64,000 nt of DNA from Coniochaeta sp. PMI_546 (GCA_021432605.1 MU271147.1:558001-622000); one strand, 5' to 3'; numbered from the stretch's first letter, positions 1 through 13,210 are shown. Translations and numbers: made by a program. Notes: a model not told the origin generated them from the letters alone.

Positions 1-261
1 GGCAATCCTCGTCTAAGTGTCAGCCCGAGCTTCTCGCAGCCTCCTCAGCTCCCCAAGCCAGCAAGACTCTCTCCTTTTGACCTGCTATCTCCATCATCGC
101 CGTGGTCTCCTCCGACTGCCGATACAACTCCTGCTCTTCCTCCACTGCCTAGTCACAGCTTAATCGGTAATGATGATAATCGACCCGGCGCCAACAGCCA
201 GCTAGTATCTCCTGTCTCTGAGATATTTTCTTTTTCGCGACGACCGACTCCTCTTGCCAAA

Positions 262-303
<42 letters not shown>

Positions 304-3300
304 AGTCGCCATCTCAGCCTTGTTAGTCTCGACATTGCCGACAGGTTGCGCGTCCCTGCGCCAATCAGCAAGTTCCAGCCGACGTGGAACCCGTACACAG
401 GCACGCCCTTGTTCGAGGAAGAGGGCTTCGAATTCTACGATCAGAGCTTTCAAGAGCCGACTGAACAAATCCTGCAGGTTGAAAACATCGTGGACAAGAA
501 AGAAGACGACAATCGGGACTGCCCGTATGCGGATCAGAATGCTATAAGGCCAGTGGCTTCGGACGATCGAGTATCAGACGATATTGAGAGCGAGAGGGTT
601 GTGTTAGCCCCAGCTACCACAAAGACCTCAGAACGGACCGAATCGCGAGCACAATTGCACCGCACACAAGCAGAAGGACACGAGCGTGGGCCAAACAAAG
701 AACTGCTGTCTGAAGAAGCAAGTATGGCCACCTACGCTCAGCAGCATCAGCAGCAGCTGCGACAGCCACAGCAGCTGCAACAACAGCAATTCAACCCTGG
801 CAGCTTCTCAAATACTCAGCCTGCACCTCACAGCTACCAAGGCCAGCATAATCAATCCCAAGCAAGTCACCCAGGCTGGCAGGCTCCGGTGCAGACGCCG
901 AATCAGGCTTGGGAGCAGAGTCAGCTGTACGACTATCAACCAGGCCAAGGGCAAGCGCGACAACCCCCGCAACAATTTCCTGCACAACAGTACCAGTATG
1001 CGCAACATCCGCAACAACAGTCTGATGATAGCTCGCCAAATCGGCAGTCCTCTTTTGTTGGTCTCCCCCCTATAAGGCGTACTTCTACCCTCTTGAGCTC
1101 TGTTGTGAAAGCGGGCGAGGACGACAACGATTCCACTAGCATCGCAACCTCACAACACTCAGGAGCGCAAGCCGGAAGCAGTGGCCAGGTAATGACCCAA
1201 CCACCTCAAGTCGCCAGCCCGACGACGCAGACGCCACGTCAGTGGCCAGGAACTCCTCAGCAATATCAGATCGCTGGCGGATATCGTCCGAGTCAGCCAG
1301 GTTCATTGCCGGCAAACCAACAACCCTACAATAATGCTGCCTCTCAAGGCATGCAGCAAGGGCAGGGCTCGTCACAACCACAGCAGAACTTCCAGCAAGG
1401 CTCACCTGCGCTGCACACTCGCGCCTTCTCTGGTCCAGTTCATCCTCAGGGCATTGCCATGGCGAACGGCGATCCTCACTTCATGGCACAAGGACAAGGC
1501 CAGACTTCTGCTCCTCAGTTCATCCCGCAAGTGATGAGACAGAATGCCGGTTCTGTATCCCCTAACGCTGGAGGGCATATTCGACTTCCTCCTCAGGGCG
1601 CCTGGAAACTCGAGGAGTCCCATCTGCAACAGCCGCTCCTGTCAGCGAGCCGAAATCGGTCACCGAGTAATGCCACAACTCCGCAAGACCAGCCCTTCTA
1701 CGGGTTTGACAAGGAGACTGGCCTTCCAGCATCGGCTCCTACTCTTTCACAACAACCACAGCAATCTCCTCAAGCTTCTCAGGCCGGACAACAGCCCCCT
1801 TTCGATCACTCTGGCCAACCCCAGCCGGGACAGGTGCCGCGAAGCGATACTGCAGACACCGCGGACACTACTGACACCGCTGACCTCCCCCCTCCTGGTC
1901 CGATCCAGGCGCCAGACGACAAGCAGGCCAAGCGAAACTCTGGTCTCTTTTCCAACATTCGCGGGCGATTCTCCAGGGAAGGTCCAGAAGATCGTCGCGA
2001 CTCGGCTGCCGGTCACGCAAGTGGTAAGTCCCCGGCTATAGCACAGCATGGTCAACCTACGAGCGATGCTATCTCCGAGTCGAGTGCACCGGCGGACGAG
2101 CTTCAGGAGCATCAAAAGCGGCATTCTTTCCTCGGAGGACATGCCTTATCCCAGCTTTCGCAGCCCTCACAGCAACCAGTCCTTAGCCCCACTCCGGGCA
2201 AAGCTCCTCCGGCCAACCCTACTGTGAATAGTGGTGAGAGGATCGAGGGACAAGGCTCCCCCGGTCTGTTCAACCAGAGGATGCAACAACATCAACAGCC
2301 CCAGCAGATGCCGCCGCCGGAAAACAAGAAGACGCTCTGGGGTCTACAATCCGGTCCTAGCCCCGCTCAAACGCAAACCTCTACAAGGCCCGACATGCCT
2401 CGCACTTCTACCTCGAGCAACACGATAACTCAAGCCGATGCAGGCCCACCACCAGCCGGTATCAATGGAGGTCCCAAGAAGCGATTTTCGGGCCTGACGT
2501 CCATGTTCCATCGGTCTGGTAACAACCAGAACAGTCAGAAGCCACCTGGGAGTTCGCATTCGGCACGGCCGTCGTTTAGTCATGGGCCTCCCGGTGGATC
2601 GCCAGGTTTCAGTGGAGGCTTCAATGGCAGCCAGCAAGGGCAGTTTGCAAGACAGCCTGGTGTCCCGGGGCCGATGTTTGCCCAACAGCCTCAACCACAG
2701 CAACCAGGGGCTGGACCGATGTTCGCACAGCAGCACCTACGCCAGCAAGTCCCCCAGCTAGGGGCTCAGCAAGGACCGCCCCAGGGCCAGCAGCAAGGAC
2801 CCCCTCAAAGATCACCACAAGCCACTTACCCAGGCCAACAGTCGCCACAACAGATTTCACCGCAGCAACAACCTGGGCAGCTCCAGCAAGGTGAGCAAGT
2901 TCAACATGGACAGAATCTGGGTCAGCAGCCGCCCCCGCAGCAGTCTCAACAGTTCCTGCAAGCCCAGCAACATGGTCAACAGCTCGCGCAGCAACGCTCC
3001 GTAGATCAGCAGAGCCCGAATCTCGCGTCAGCTCAGAGTCCAGGTTCGCAACCTGACGGCCAGAGGATGCCACAGCAGCAGCAGCAGCAGCAGCAGTATC
3101 ACTTCCCTGGTCATCTGCAGCAGCAGGGTCCGCAGCCTGCCCAACAGCAGCGCGGGCAGCAATCTCCGAGTCTGCCACAGCAGCCAGGTCAGCATTCACC
3201 GAGTCAGCAGCATCTACAACAGTTTCAGCAGCAACGCCTGAGTCAACAGCCAGGCCAGCAACCAGGAGGTTTACGGCAACCCGGTCAGCAATTACCTCAA

Positions 3301-6300
3301 CGGCAGCAACAGCAGCAGCTTGTTCAACAGCAGTTAGCTCAGCAGCAGCCCGTTCAACGAGAACGTGGTCAGCAGCAGCAGCACCCGCAGCAATTTCAGC
3401 AGCAACGGTTGGCTCAACAACAGTCAGGTCAGCAACAACAGCAGCCGGGTCTGATGGGTCCGCCTCCTCCAGTGGGACGAGAGCGCAGCGACAGCATGGG
3501 TTCACGACCCTTCACTCCCGGCGATGCTCGGCCTAATCCGATGATGATGCCGTCCAATGCTTCCATCGGTGACGAACGGGGAAGAAAGCCTTCTGGAGGC
3601 AGTTTCTTCTCTAATATATTCAGCGGCCGTTCTGGATCGAAGACTCGAGATCCCAAGCCAACACAGGTTCAGGGGCAGCCTCAGGGACAACAAGCCATGA
3701 TGACTCCTCCTCCCGGAGCTCAAATGCGGCCAGGTCAACAGCAGTACTTTGGCCAGTCATCTGGTCAGCAGCCTAATCAATATCCGTCTGGTCAGCAGAG
3801 GATTGCCTCCCCTCTTGCCCACCAGCAACAGCAGCAAGGGGCTAGACCGAATGGCTCGCCTGGGCAGTTCGGTCCACCACAACCCGGTCCACAGCAGCCT
3901 GGTCAGAGTCAGTTCCCGCCTCAGGGAGGACCAGGCCAACAGCAGCCCGTCCATCAGAGGCAATTGTCCAGTCAGCAGCGTCCCCAGGGCCCAGGGCAGC
4001 AGCTGTCGCAAAGCATGGTCTCGCAAGCTGGGCCTGCTGCTCAGCAAGGTCAAGTGCAAGGCGGCGGCCAGAGACCTATGATGTATCCACAACTGCAATC
4101 GCAGCAGTCGCAGGCTTCAATTGCATCCGCAAATGTCGTTCCTGGACAGCATCAAACCGGACTGACGAATGGTCAGAGGACGCCTTCAGTGGGTCAACCA
4201 TACCCCAATCAACAAGCCCAGGCCAGAGAGACAGATCAACGGACATCCCCCGGACCCTTGAACCAACATCCTCTGCAAAGTCATCCTCCCCAGCAGGCTT
4301 CTCCTCCGCCACAGGATACACTGCGCCAGGAGACGGTCAGCCCTCCAATCGATGAATCTGTGAGCAAGACTGGTCCGCCTGGGTCACCACCCCTCACGTC
4401 CCCAATATCTCAGGTGTCCACATCGGTTCCTTTCACGCCGATCGAGCGTCAGAACAATGACTCGCCGCTCAGCTTCCGACAACCGGCACCATCGCAGCAG
4501 CAACCCACCAGCCTCAACGAGCCACCTCGCCAGATATTACAAACATCGACTTCTGCGCCTTCTACTCAGTCTCCTGCTAGGAAACCAATCCAGTCCTCGC
4601 CGAGACCTTCACAGCCATCACAGGCTAGTTCTGTGCATGGGGAATCTGATCACAGCAGAGGATCGCCTTCCATCTCATCTGCACACACGGCAACGGCAAC
4701 AGCGTCTCCTATCGACCACGCACGTAGACCATCCCAACAGCTAGGACAACTTGGCCCTCAACAGACGAGCAGTCCCCTCGCGCAGCAACCGCAGCTAGCA
4801 ATTCAACAACAGCCACTGCAAAGACTGCCCATTCCAACGCAATCTCCAACGCCTCAACAACGGTTAGGCCCGCAGGCCGGCTTCACAGGTCAAGACACTC
4901 CGTCCGGTGCTCAACCCGGCCAGACACAAGGTGGACTGCCTGGGCAGCTACCAGGGAATTACCAAGGTGTGCTTCTTGTGGGACAACAACAGCAGGGGCA
5001 AGGGCAGGCTAGAGCACAGGGGCCTGGCCAGCAGGACCAACCTTATCCTGGCCCTCAGCCACCGTGGATGGTGGGCCGTACTTCAACTGGTGCATCCGGT
5101 CCTGTGCCTCAACTGGGACAGCAGACGCCCGGTCCTTATACGCAGGCTCATCCGCAAGTCAATGGTCAAGACAAGGATTCAAAAGGGACCATATCCAAGC
5201 TCTTCAATAAGGCCAAAGAGGTCACCCACTCTGGTCCTGCTCAAGAGAAGCCGGAGAAGGAGAAGGGTGGAAAGTCTCGCTTCGGTTTCCTACGGTCGTC
5301 GAAGCAGCCTGAGCAGCGCCAGCAGCAGCAGCAACCTCTGCAAGGCGGGCCACAGTTTCAAGGGCCTCCAGGCCGACCTGTGATGCCTCAAGAGTCTCAG
5401 TTAGAGCGACTGCAGCAGCTCCAAGCCCAAGTTTCTCCTACTCAGGAGTCGCAACCGAGGCCCAGCCCAACTCCCAGTCCTGGTCCGCATCTGAATTACC
5501 AGCACCAACGGCAGTCACCTCCGAATGGAGTCTCTCCTCAAGTGCAGCCGACTGCAGGTAGCAAGACTCCCAGCCCTGGTCCCCAACAAGCTCTCGGCCC
5601 AACTCAGGGAACTGTTTCTGGGCCTCCTCAGCATCAGCAGAGTGCCACGACGATATCGCAGCATGTTGCTCCGCATCCAGAACAAGGCCGTCCATTACAA
5701 GCTTCTTTACAAGCTTCGCCGCCTGGTCCTCATGGCCGAGCTCAGATCCCTGGATTCGGCCAGACGCAAAAACCTGTGAATTTGCGCCCTGTGTCAGCAG
5801 CACAGACTTCGAACGAGCCGCAGTACGGCGAGGTGCCCATCCCTACGGGATATGGAAAGGTGCACAGCGAAGGACGAGTTGAGCCAGCCCCAGTCGCTTA
5901 TTACATGGGTCCTCATGGCCAGTTCCTGCCGGTCCAGACAGGTACGCCGGGCTCACAGCCGCAAGGTCATCCATGGGTTCAACCCGGGACGACACAGCGG
6001 CAGCTGTCGTACGGAGGGCCGCAACAACAGCATCCTGGACATGGAGGTCAATCTTTGCCGCAGCCCACTCAGCAGCCGGTCACCAGGGTCGCTATTGCTT
6101 CTCCAAATGCGTCTACGCCAGGATTTCCAGCCGGTGGTACTGATCGCCAACCGTCTGACCCCCGACATCCCCTTACCGTGCAGAATCCAGATCTACAGAC
6201 CCGGAATGCCATGGTGACACCGCGGAGTGAGACGCCACGGGTGCTTCCAACTTCTAACGCTTTCTCGCCAACCCCCAATTCCTCAGTCCAGGATCAATCT

Positions 6301-7365
6301 ACGCCTGTGAACGGTAACGCCCCGCCCAGACCAGAGCCAGAACGTTTCTCGACCGCAATGAGTCACCCAAATAACCCTTCCTCGCCTTCGCCGCTGCCAC
6401 AGCATCCAGGTCCGCCGCAGTCGTACCCTCTACCAGAGTCGGCCTTCTCGCCAGTGAACCCTGATGCCGGAAGCGCGCCCACCCCTCCACTGCCGTCCCC
6501 TCTGCCAAGTTCAGATCTCGTCCCTTCACCGTTGAGACCGTTCGGCAACCAGCTTCAAATGGCTGTGCCTGAACGACAAGCCCGTGCAGTCAGCCAGATA
6601 GCCTCGGCCCAACCCACCAGCAATCCAACTCCGGACCAGGCTCCTGTTCCAGGCGCTCAGTTCGCTGTCGACTCGGGTAGTTACCTCCAAGCGAGGTCCC
6701 CGAGTCCACAAGTTACACCGGAGCGCCAGATCAGTCCAGAGCCTCATTCGCTGTCTCCTCCGCAAGCCATGAACATCAATGTCCAGCAGGCGAATGAGCA
6801 TGGTGTGGAGCAAGACAATATCTATGATGCCACGCCCAGAACCGAGACGATCTCTATGCAGGAGCCGACAGAAGAGCACATTCTATCTCCACCTGCTGAG
6901 GAGCCAGCCGAGCCGAAAGCCGGAGGAATGTCGCACGAGGTGCTCGAGCACCGAGACCACCAACCGGAAACACACCCGTCACCGCCGCGAAACCTCGTCG
7001 TCGACACGCACATTTCTCCATCGCCCTCGCCGCCGCCACCACTTGCCCAGCCAGCGGCGAACAAACAAGCCGTCACCTCGGAGCCCAACACCACCAACGG
7101 CGCAACCCCTCCTCCCGCCAGAAGCACGCCTCCCACGTCAAACAACCCGGTCGACATCTTCGAGGAAGCCAAGCGCAAGGCTGCGCTCAGGGACATGGAA
7201 GAAAAGATTCCCGTCTTCCCGACGGAGCCGGACATGAACGCCCAGGCCCTCGCGGAGATGGCGGCCAAGAAGAAGGCCGAGGAGGATCGGCCGCAGATGT
7301 CTGCTACCAGCTACCCGGGCCAGGAGTGGAATCCTTATGGGGACGGGTTTGAGTTTGAGGAATGA
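1..7365 (+). CDS. Giant Q/P-rich low-complexity protein, 5' partial
   Basis: One reading frame is open from base 1 to the TGA at 7363-7365, about 2454 codons, with no in-frame ATG near the left edge. The gene therefore begins outside the window. The protein is dominated by Gln, Pro, Ser and Gly. It has an 11-residue Asp run encoded by (GAC)11 at 271-303 and a CAG-encoded Q8 run near 3074-3097. Short basic/aromatic modules break the low-complexity sequence: LFSNIRGRFSR (about 1.94 kb), RFSGLTSMFHRSG (2.48 kb), FFSNIFSGRSGSK (3.60 kb), ISKLFNKAKE (5.19 kb) and RFGFLRSSK (5.27 kb). A WNPY...GFEF motif occurs near 382-435 and again as the C-terminus (WNPYGDGFEFEE). The last 70 residues form a charged, probably helical segment. 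I do not recognise the family. It is probably a disordered scaffold, and no enzyme domain is visible. No intron is needed. Confidence 0.85.
271..303 (+). repeat. (GAC)11 coding microsatellite
   Basis: Eleven perfect GAC triplets lie in frame and encode an Asp tract in the N-terminal part of the giant Q-rich protein. The run is pure, so its length is likely to vary between strains. Confidence 0.95.
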
Positions 7366-8298
7366 ACTCTGTTGAGACTCTGTTGAAGTATATACACATC
7401 CATACTGCTACTTGGAGGGTTGATAATGTCTGGGAAGAATTTGTTACGGACTTCATTATTTTCTCATTTCATATTAAGGAGCAGCAACATGCTTGAACAT
7501 ATACGGGACGAAAATGAGTGTGTGTCGAGGAGAGAAGAAGCTTCCGACGGCCCCTTTTCAGGTGGTATCTGGCTATCGTCATCTCGTTATCTTCTTGTCC
7601 ATCTCTTTGCAGACTATATACCCTTCTCCATTCTGAGCGATGTTTGAGTCTGGAAAATACCTGATATCCATTCCACTTTTGGCAAGTCATATACGAATCT
7701 GAAAATACAAGTAGCCGCTATTCTCTTCGTTCTGAAATGCCCATCTGAGTTCTAGCGGAAAGGGTTCGCAACGATGCAGAAATCACCGATGAAGAAAGCA
7801 GCCCTCATTTGACAGCGTCATTCACCACTATGGTAGCTATCTAACCCGCGAGGGTTACAGCGTCAACTACTACATAGCTAGTATGTAGTCTCGGCTACAC
7901 GACGGATGCGACGGCCATTCTCGTACGCTTGTTGATACGGGAGACATGTATCCTCCCCGTGCATGAAAGAAACGAAAACAAATGCATCCCTGTTGTGATC
8001 CCCATCATCCCGTCCATTCCGTTTCAGACTCTTCTTCCATCTCTCATGTTCCCGTCTCGTCGTGATTCCTGTCCATGCCATCACCAAGGGTTCTGAACCT
8101 GACCTCCAACTCCATCTCCTTGCAAAAGACTGCCAAATGTACGTCATGTTTCTGGTTCTTCAAGAGAGATCCATCATCTTGAACCAGAAGATAAACCTCA
8201 ACCCAACAGTGGAAACCCAATAAAAGGAAAAGAGAGAGAAAAAAGAGCATCAGCTCAACAGCCATCCGGGAGACAAGTGAAATCAGACCGACCTCTGC
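7366..8298. other. Convergent intergenic spacer
   Basis: This is the shared 3' region between the Q-rich gene (+) and the RRM gene (-). It holds AT-rich 3'-UTR-like sequence. The reading frames inside are short and carry no recognisable domain. I see no RNA gene. Confidence 0.6.
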
Positions 8299-10668
8299 TC
8301 AAGTCAGCATATTCTGTTCCGGCAGCGCCCGAGCCAAGATGGTATCGATCGCGTTGAGCTCCAAGTTGGCGCACGTCTGCAGGCTCATCTTCTCAAATTC
8401 CTCGCCCTCGGGGAAGCCGACAACGGCCCAGAAGTAGCCCCAAAGCGGGTCCGTCTCGCTGCCCTTGGCACGCACCTGGCGGCGCAGCATGGGTGGAAGC
8501 GCGTCGACCATACGGGTTGTCTCCTCGCGGATCAGGGCGATATAGTACTATCGAGCCATTAAGTTAGCAATAAGAGAATAGGTAGGGTAAGGAGGAGAAG
8601 GTAGACGAACGTCAATCACATCACCTGGTACGCCGGGATTGGGCGTGAGTGTATAGATATGGCGCCAGCCGTTAGCAAAGGTAGGCAGACCGTAGTCCAT
8701 CACTTGGCGCTCCTCGAGACTACTGAGGAAGGCGATGTTGTCCTTCATCAACGGCGTAAAGCCGGGACAGGCCATGGCGGCGCGGATGACGCGCTTGAGG
8801 AGTTTCTCATTCAGCAGCTCCGACGTACGCATGTAATCCGGCATCATAGGGCGGCGCTCATTATTGAATATGGCGCCTTGAAGCACCTGGATCATGTCGA
8901 CTACCGCCTTGTAGATCCTATAGCGTTGGCGGATTGTGATGTAGGCCGTCAACTGCCACGGAAGCTTCTTGATGATGCTAAGCAGTATCTCGACGCTACG
9001 CTGGGGGCAGGCCTTGGTATACGGAACCTAGGTTTTGATACTGGTCAGAATTCCGATCTAAGGGAGAACGCTATTAGGTCAAAATAATAAGAAACTTACG
9101 CGGTGAGGAAACTCGACGTTCTTGACCAAGGAGATCAACTCTTCCTCGGTAACAAAACCCTTGAACTCCTCGGGCGCCACCTGGATGAGAGGTTGGCCAC
9201 CAATCCACCCCACCTGGCGAGCGTATGGGAAGAGATCCTTGAGAAGCGCGTCTTGGCTCGAGATAGTCACAGTGACAATACGAGTGTTGATTCGAACCGG
9301 CTTTCCGTGAGCCTTCGCCTGACGATGTTTGTCAACCACTTTGATAGCGGAGTCGAAGTCGTAAAACTCGACGTAGGCCGCGCCAGTTTTAGCAGTAATA
9401 CGCTCCATCATAATATGGACAGGCTCGTCGGTATCGTTCAAGATCTTGGCATTGCCGCCGACAAAGGCGATAATATCAGAGACTTTGGCCTCGTAAGGGA
9501 GGTCGTCGATCTTGATGACGGGATAGCTGGCAGCCTTTACCATAGAGTTAGGCTGGACGAAAGGCTCATAAGTAGGGGATGTTGCCAGGTCGAACGGTGG
9601 CCGAGTCACAAAACCAGAGGTCAAGTAGTTCAACATGTCGGAGGTAGGAGTACTGGTATCAAAGCTAGTCGGCAGAGAGTTGAGCTTGGGAAGATTAAGC
9701 TTTGCGAAAGCCTCCCGTGTCTGCTCGAGAATCTGCTGTAGGCCAAGGCCATTAGGCAATCCGGTATGTCTCTGTAGCTGACGGGGTGAGACACTACTAA
9801 CGGAGCCGAACGAGCCGCGGTGAATGATATTAGACGTAGCCGCTCCGGGAGACGATACGTGGTTGTTCTTGGAGACGTCGATGCTGTAATTGCTGCGCTG
9901 AATAAGGGCAGATGAGCCCTTAGACGTAGAAGCAACGGTAGGCTTGCTCTGGAAGACATCCTGCGTGAAAGACTGGTTGCCGAAAGGACTAGAAAAAGGA
10001 CCCGTTCCAGCTGATTTGACCGCTCCAGGTGTCGATTGCGTAGCATTGGCAATAACTTGACCGACGAGGTTTGAGACATTCGTAGGAAGATCGAAAACTG
10101 GGGGAGGAGCATTGGTGACGTTGCGAGACTCGGTACAGGGAGCGAAGTGTGCCGGAATAGTCTGTGCAAGTAGTGTGGCATCATTGCCAGTCCATCCGTG
10201 AGTCTTTGGGGTCATGGTACTATAGGCTGGTGATAGAAGGGTGTTGGGCGAAGAACGTTGCGTCCCATCGGAGGTTCCAGTAGTCGCAGTTTGGTTTGAG
10301 GTATCGACAGTCTCGGCTCCCTCGTCAGAGGACTGAACATCATCTTCGGAGAAAGCGCCCTCATACTCAGTGTCAGACTCGGCCTTAGAGGCCTTCGCAA
10401 CAGCGGCCGATCTGACACCACGAGGCTGAGGCGTCAGCTTCACGCCGCCACCGGGCAGGCCGTCGTCGTCAGAGTCACTGTCTTCAAAGTAGGCGCTAGA
10501 CTTGTAGGGAGTCGAGGAAGATTTGAGACTGCTGGCATTCGGGCTAGGTCCGTTCATATTGGCAGACTCTGAGGTTACGGTATTGTAAACAGATGAGGTC
10601 TTGCCGGCGTACTGAGAACCTAGATGCTCCTTCTTTGCCGGAGTGGCAACGACTTCTCGATGGGCCAT
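8299..10668 (-). CDS. RRM-domain RNA-binding protein
   Basis: Three exons are inferred: 10668-9100, 9027-8611 and 8547-8299. The introns are 72 and 63 nt, both phase 0, with donors GTAAGT and GTTCGT and acceptor TAG. The spliced product is 744 residues. Residues 1-380 are Ser/Thr/Asn-rich and look disordered, with an acidic DSDSDDD stretch near the N-terminus. An RRM fold starts at about residue 382, with RNP2-like VIKIDDLP and RNP1-like GAAYVEFY near 429-436. The C-terminal 220 residues are helical and look conserved (for example YITIRQRYRIYKAVVDMIQV), but I recognise no named domain there. The start ATG sits just downstream of a 1.8 kb spacer that may hold a long or spliced leader. Its likely role is post-transcriptional regulation. 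RNA binding follows from the fold; the target is unknown. Confidence 0.85.
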
Positions 10669-12434
10669 TCTTGGGGGTGTTCAGTTTGTTCTAGGTGATA
10701 GACTTCTCGAAGAATCAGCAACGGTCTGACAAGGGTAACAGAAAACGGTGACCAAAGAGCTACCAGTGAGTAAGCCGCAACCATGGGTCACGAAGCTCGC
10801 ACGATTTTCAAGTTTTGTCTTGGCAAGGTATCGAGTAGCTCCTGGCGGAACTTCGAGTCCAACGGGTAACTGTTGAGGAAGTCGACAGGATAAGAGAGGC
10901 AGAGGTTCAAAAGAAGCAGAGAACGTCGCATTTTGAAACAAACTCGGCATTTTTCTCTTGAAGAAACAAATTGAGATCGGGAAGGTATTCGAACAGTCAA
11001 CTTACAGGTCAACCTGTGCCACACGGTAGCTTAGTGTCTCGTTTGTAAGCCGAGATAAAAGTCGATTATGTCTGTTCCTCAGTGGTTAACGTTTGCTTGA
11101 GGCCATTGAAGGCTATGAGCAGATTTATGGAAGATGTAAGTATTTGAGTTTGGGTTGGTTGGCTTGGAAGATGCTCTGAAATGAGAGATGAAAGAGCGTA
11201 TGATACAGTGGGAAGGAAGTAGCAGGGTTTGAAGTTTGAACTCTTGGTAAGATGACGATGAGATGTCTGCAGAGGAAGAAGAATGACGAGTTGTGTTTTG
11301 GTCTGTAGCTGTCGACTTACCCTGCTGCTGATGCCACGTCGAGACACGACTCGGTGATCTCTAGAGATGTGGGTTAGAAGAAGCACCGGTAACAGGGTGC
11401 GAGTGATCGTGATTTGTGGATGGAAATGAAAGATGTCAAGACAACGTGGTGTAGACGAGTTGGGATTAGGTTTGTAAGAAGGAAGGCAGGGGATGCTGCT
11501 CCAGAAAGTCCTTGCAATGTAGAGTCTGTACCTCAACACAGGTGATCGTCCTGATGGTAGAACACGAATATGGCCGTCGATGAAGCCCAGGAGAAAAAAA
11601 TTCACAAACAATAATACTTGGACAGAAGAGCCCTATTGTACTATATGTCAAGTGACGATCGAAACCTCGGTCGACAGTATAAAGTGAGAAGAACGGTCTG
11701 GAGGTATTGTTTGGTATATGAATAGCAGGGAGGGTGGTTCGGGTTCGAAGTTCGTGTTGCTTCCAGTTCGCGAGAATGCTGAGGTTGACAGCACGTATAA
11801 AATTTGGTAAAAGTCCCAAGGCCGCCGGTATTCCAACTGTTCACACGCCTTCGTGATTCACTGAGACAGTGACCGAGCTTATCGATAAATGTGAACGGAA
11901 ACTCGAATAAACAAGCCCTGGACTCGAGTCCCAACCGATCACTCTCGCTTACATTCACTATAACCCCAAATTCAAAGATTGTCTCTGCCACACTGCCGCC
12001 CACGTCGCTGAGGAGGTTGATAGAGGCCTAGACAGTAGTACTGTTGCAATAAATGCGTCTAGGGACTTAAATTGCCGTTGACCCAAGTCAGTTTTGCAGA
12101 ATGATAAGAAAGACTCAATGATATCTTGCTAGACAGATTTGGGATCGGACACTGCGAGTCTTACACTGGAGTGGACGACAGCTGTGCGAGACTTATGTGG
12201 GATTGAAGTATGCCAGAGTTAATCACTCGTCTGCACGGTCACTTGAGTCACCGTACACTGCTGCGGCTTCACGATGATAAGGGAGGAAGAAATATGGATG
12301 TGATGGTCAGGAACTTGAGCAGGAACAGATTTTACCACCGGCAGCATTGCTGATATCGTAATTCATCCTCAAACGCCAAACTATAATGCATCTGATCACG
12401 TCAAGCCCAGACACCAGAGCCTCACGAGGAACCC
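10669..12434. other. Promoter/leader region of the RRM gene
   Basis: This 1.77 kb separates the start of the RRM gene from the 3' end of ARPC4. It contains only short, unconvincing frames on both strands, for example around 11066-11611 and 11641-12003 on the minus strand. It most likely holds the promoter and 5' leader of the RRM gene and the ARPC4 3' UTR. Confidence 0.5.
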
Positions 12435-13210
12435 TTAATCGAACTGTAACAAGGGTGTTAGAGTGGACATTGTACGTTTGGAACCTCGATAGGTTCGAGT
12501 GAAAGCTTACTGGTGTCAAGAACGACTCCGCCACAAACCTTGCACGGGCATTTAGCTACGGTCTGTTAGTAAGGAGCCGGGACCAAAGGGGTGTGTAAGT
12601 AGGTCTGAATGGAGTCATACGAAAAGCTTCATCTCTGATATTTCCTTGTCAACCTCCTCCATGAACTGGATAATGAAGTCGACTAGTTTGTGTTTCAACA
12701 TCTCCTCAGTGTGGAAGTTGGTGATTAGGAAGCTGATATCATATCCCTAGGTCACAATCGTTAGCGCCAGGGGCTCCTCCTGTCTGCACCGAGAGCAGGA
12801 AACCAACACACCTTGATCGGCTTCCTCCGCAGGATGAAGAACGACTCGGCTCTTTGCGTCAGGAAACGAGAAAATTTGTGAACCAGAATGTGTTCAATCT
12901 CGTCCGCCTGCTTGATCTTGATGCTTATGCGGACACTGTTGATGGAGGGCTCGATGAGCACACGTTCGTTCTCATTTCGTGCAATCGTCAAGGGTGTCAG
13001 GAGGACTTCTGGGGATGTTTGTGCCTCTATCTCGGGGACATTGTGACGCTCTGCGGTCTGGGACGCGAAGTTGGAGAGACAGAGGGCGGCCGTGAGACTA
13101 CTCCTAACAGCCTGGAGGTACGGGCGCAACGATTGGGACTTTGTGGAAGCAGGAGGTCAGCATGGTGTCGGACAAATCGGGATATTCGGAGTGACTCGGA
13201 AGCTTACCAT
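12435..13210 (-). CDS. ARPC4: Arp2/3 complex 20 kDa subunit ARPC4
   Basis: ARPC4 is a core structural subunit of the Arp2/3 complex, which nucleates branched actin at endocytic patches. Five exons are inferred: 13210-13208 (the ATG alone), 13138-12812, 12746-12621, 12555-12511 and 12443-12435 (the codons for Phe, Asp and stop). The four introns are 65-69 nt, all phase 0, with good donors (GTAAGC, GTGTGT, GTATGA, GTAAGC). The 169-residue product matches the usual 168-residue family length. Signature segments are [51 protein letters not shown] and [17 protein letters not shown]. It is transcribed divergently from UBP6, with 519 bp between the two start codons. Both terminal coding exons are very short, so automated prediction could easily miss them. 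Recognition is by strong family similarity. Confidence 0.97.

Noticed and set aside
2024-2047. GTAAGT...CACAG inside the Q-rich gene as an intron
   Set aside because: The interval is about 24 nt, too short for a spliceosomal intron, and the frame is open through it.
2621-3505. Minus-strand frame of 294 codons rich in Ala/Val
   Set aside because: It is the antisense shadow of CAG/CAA-rich coding sequence of the giant Q-rich gene.
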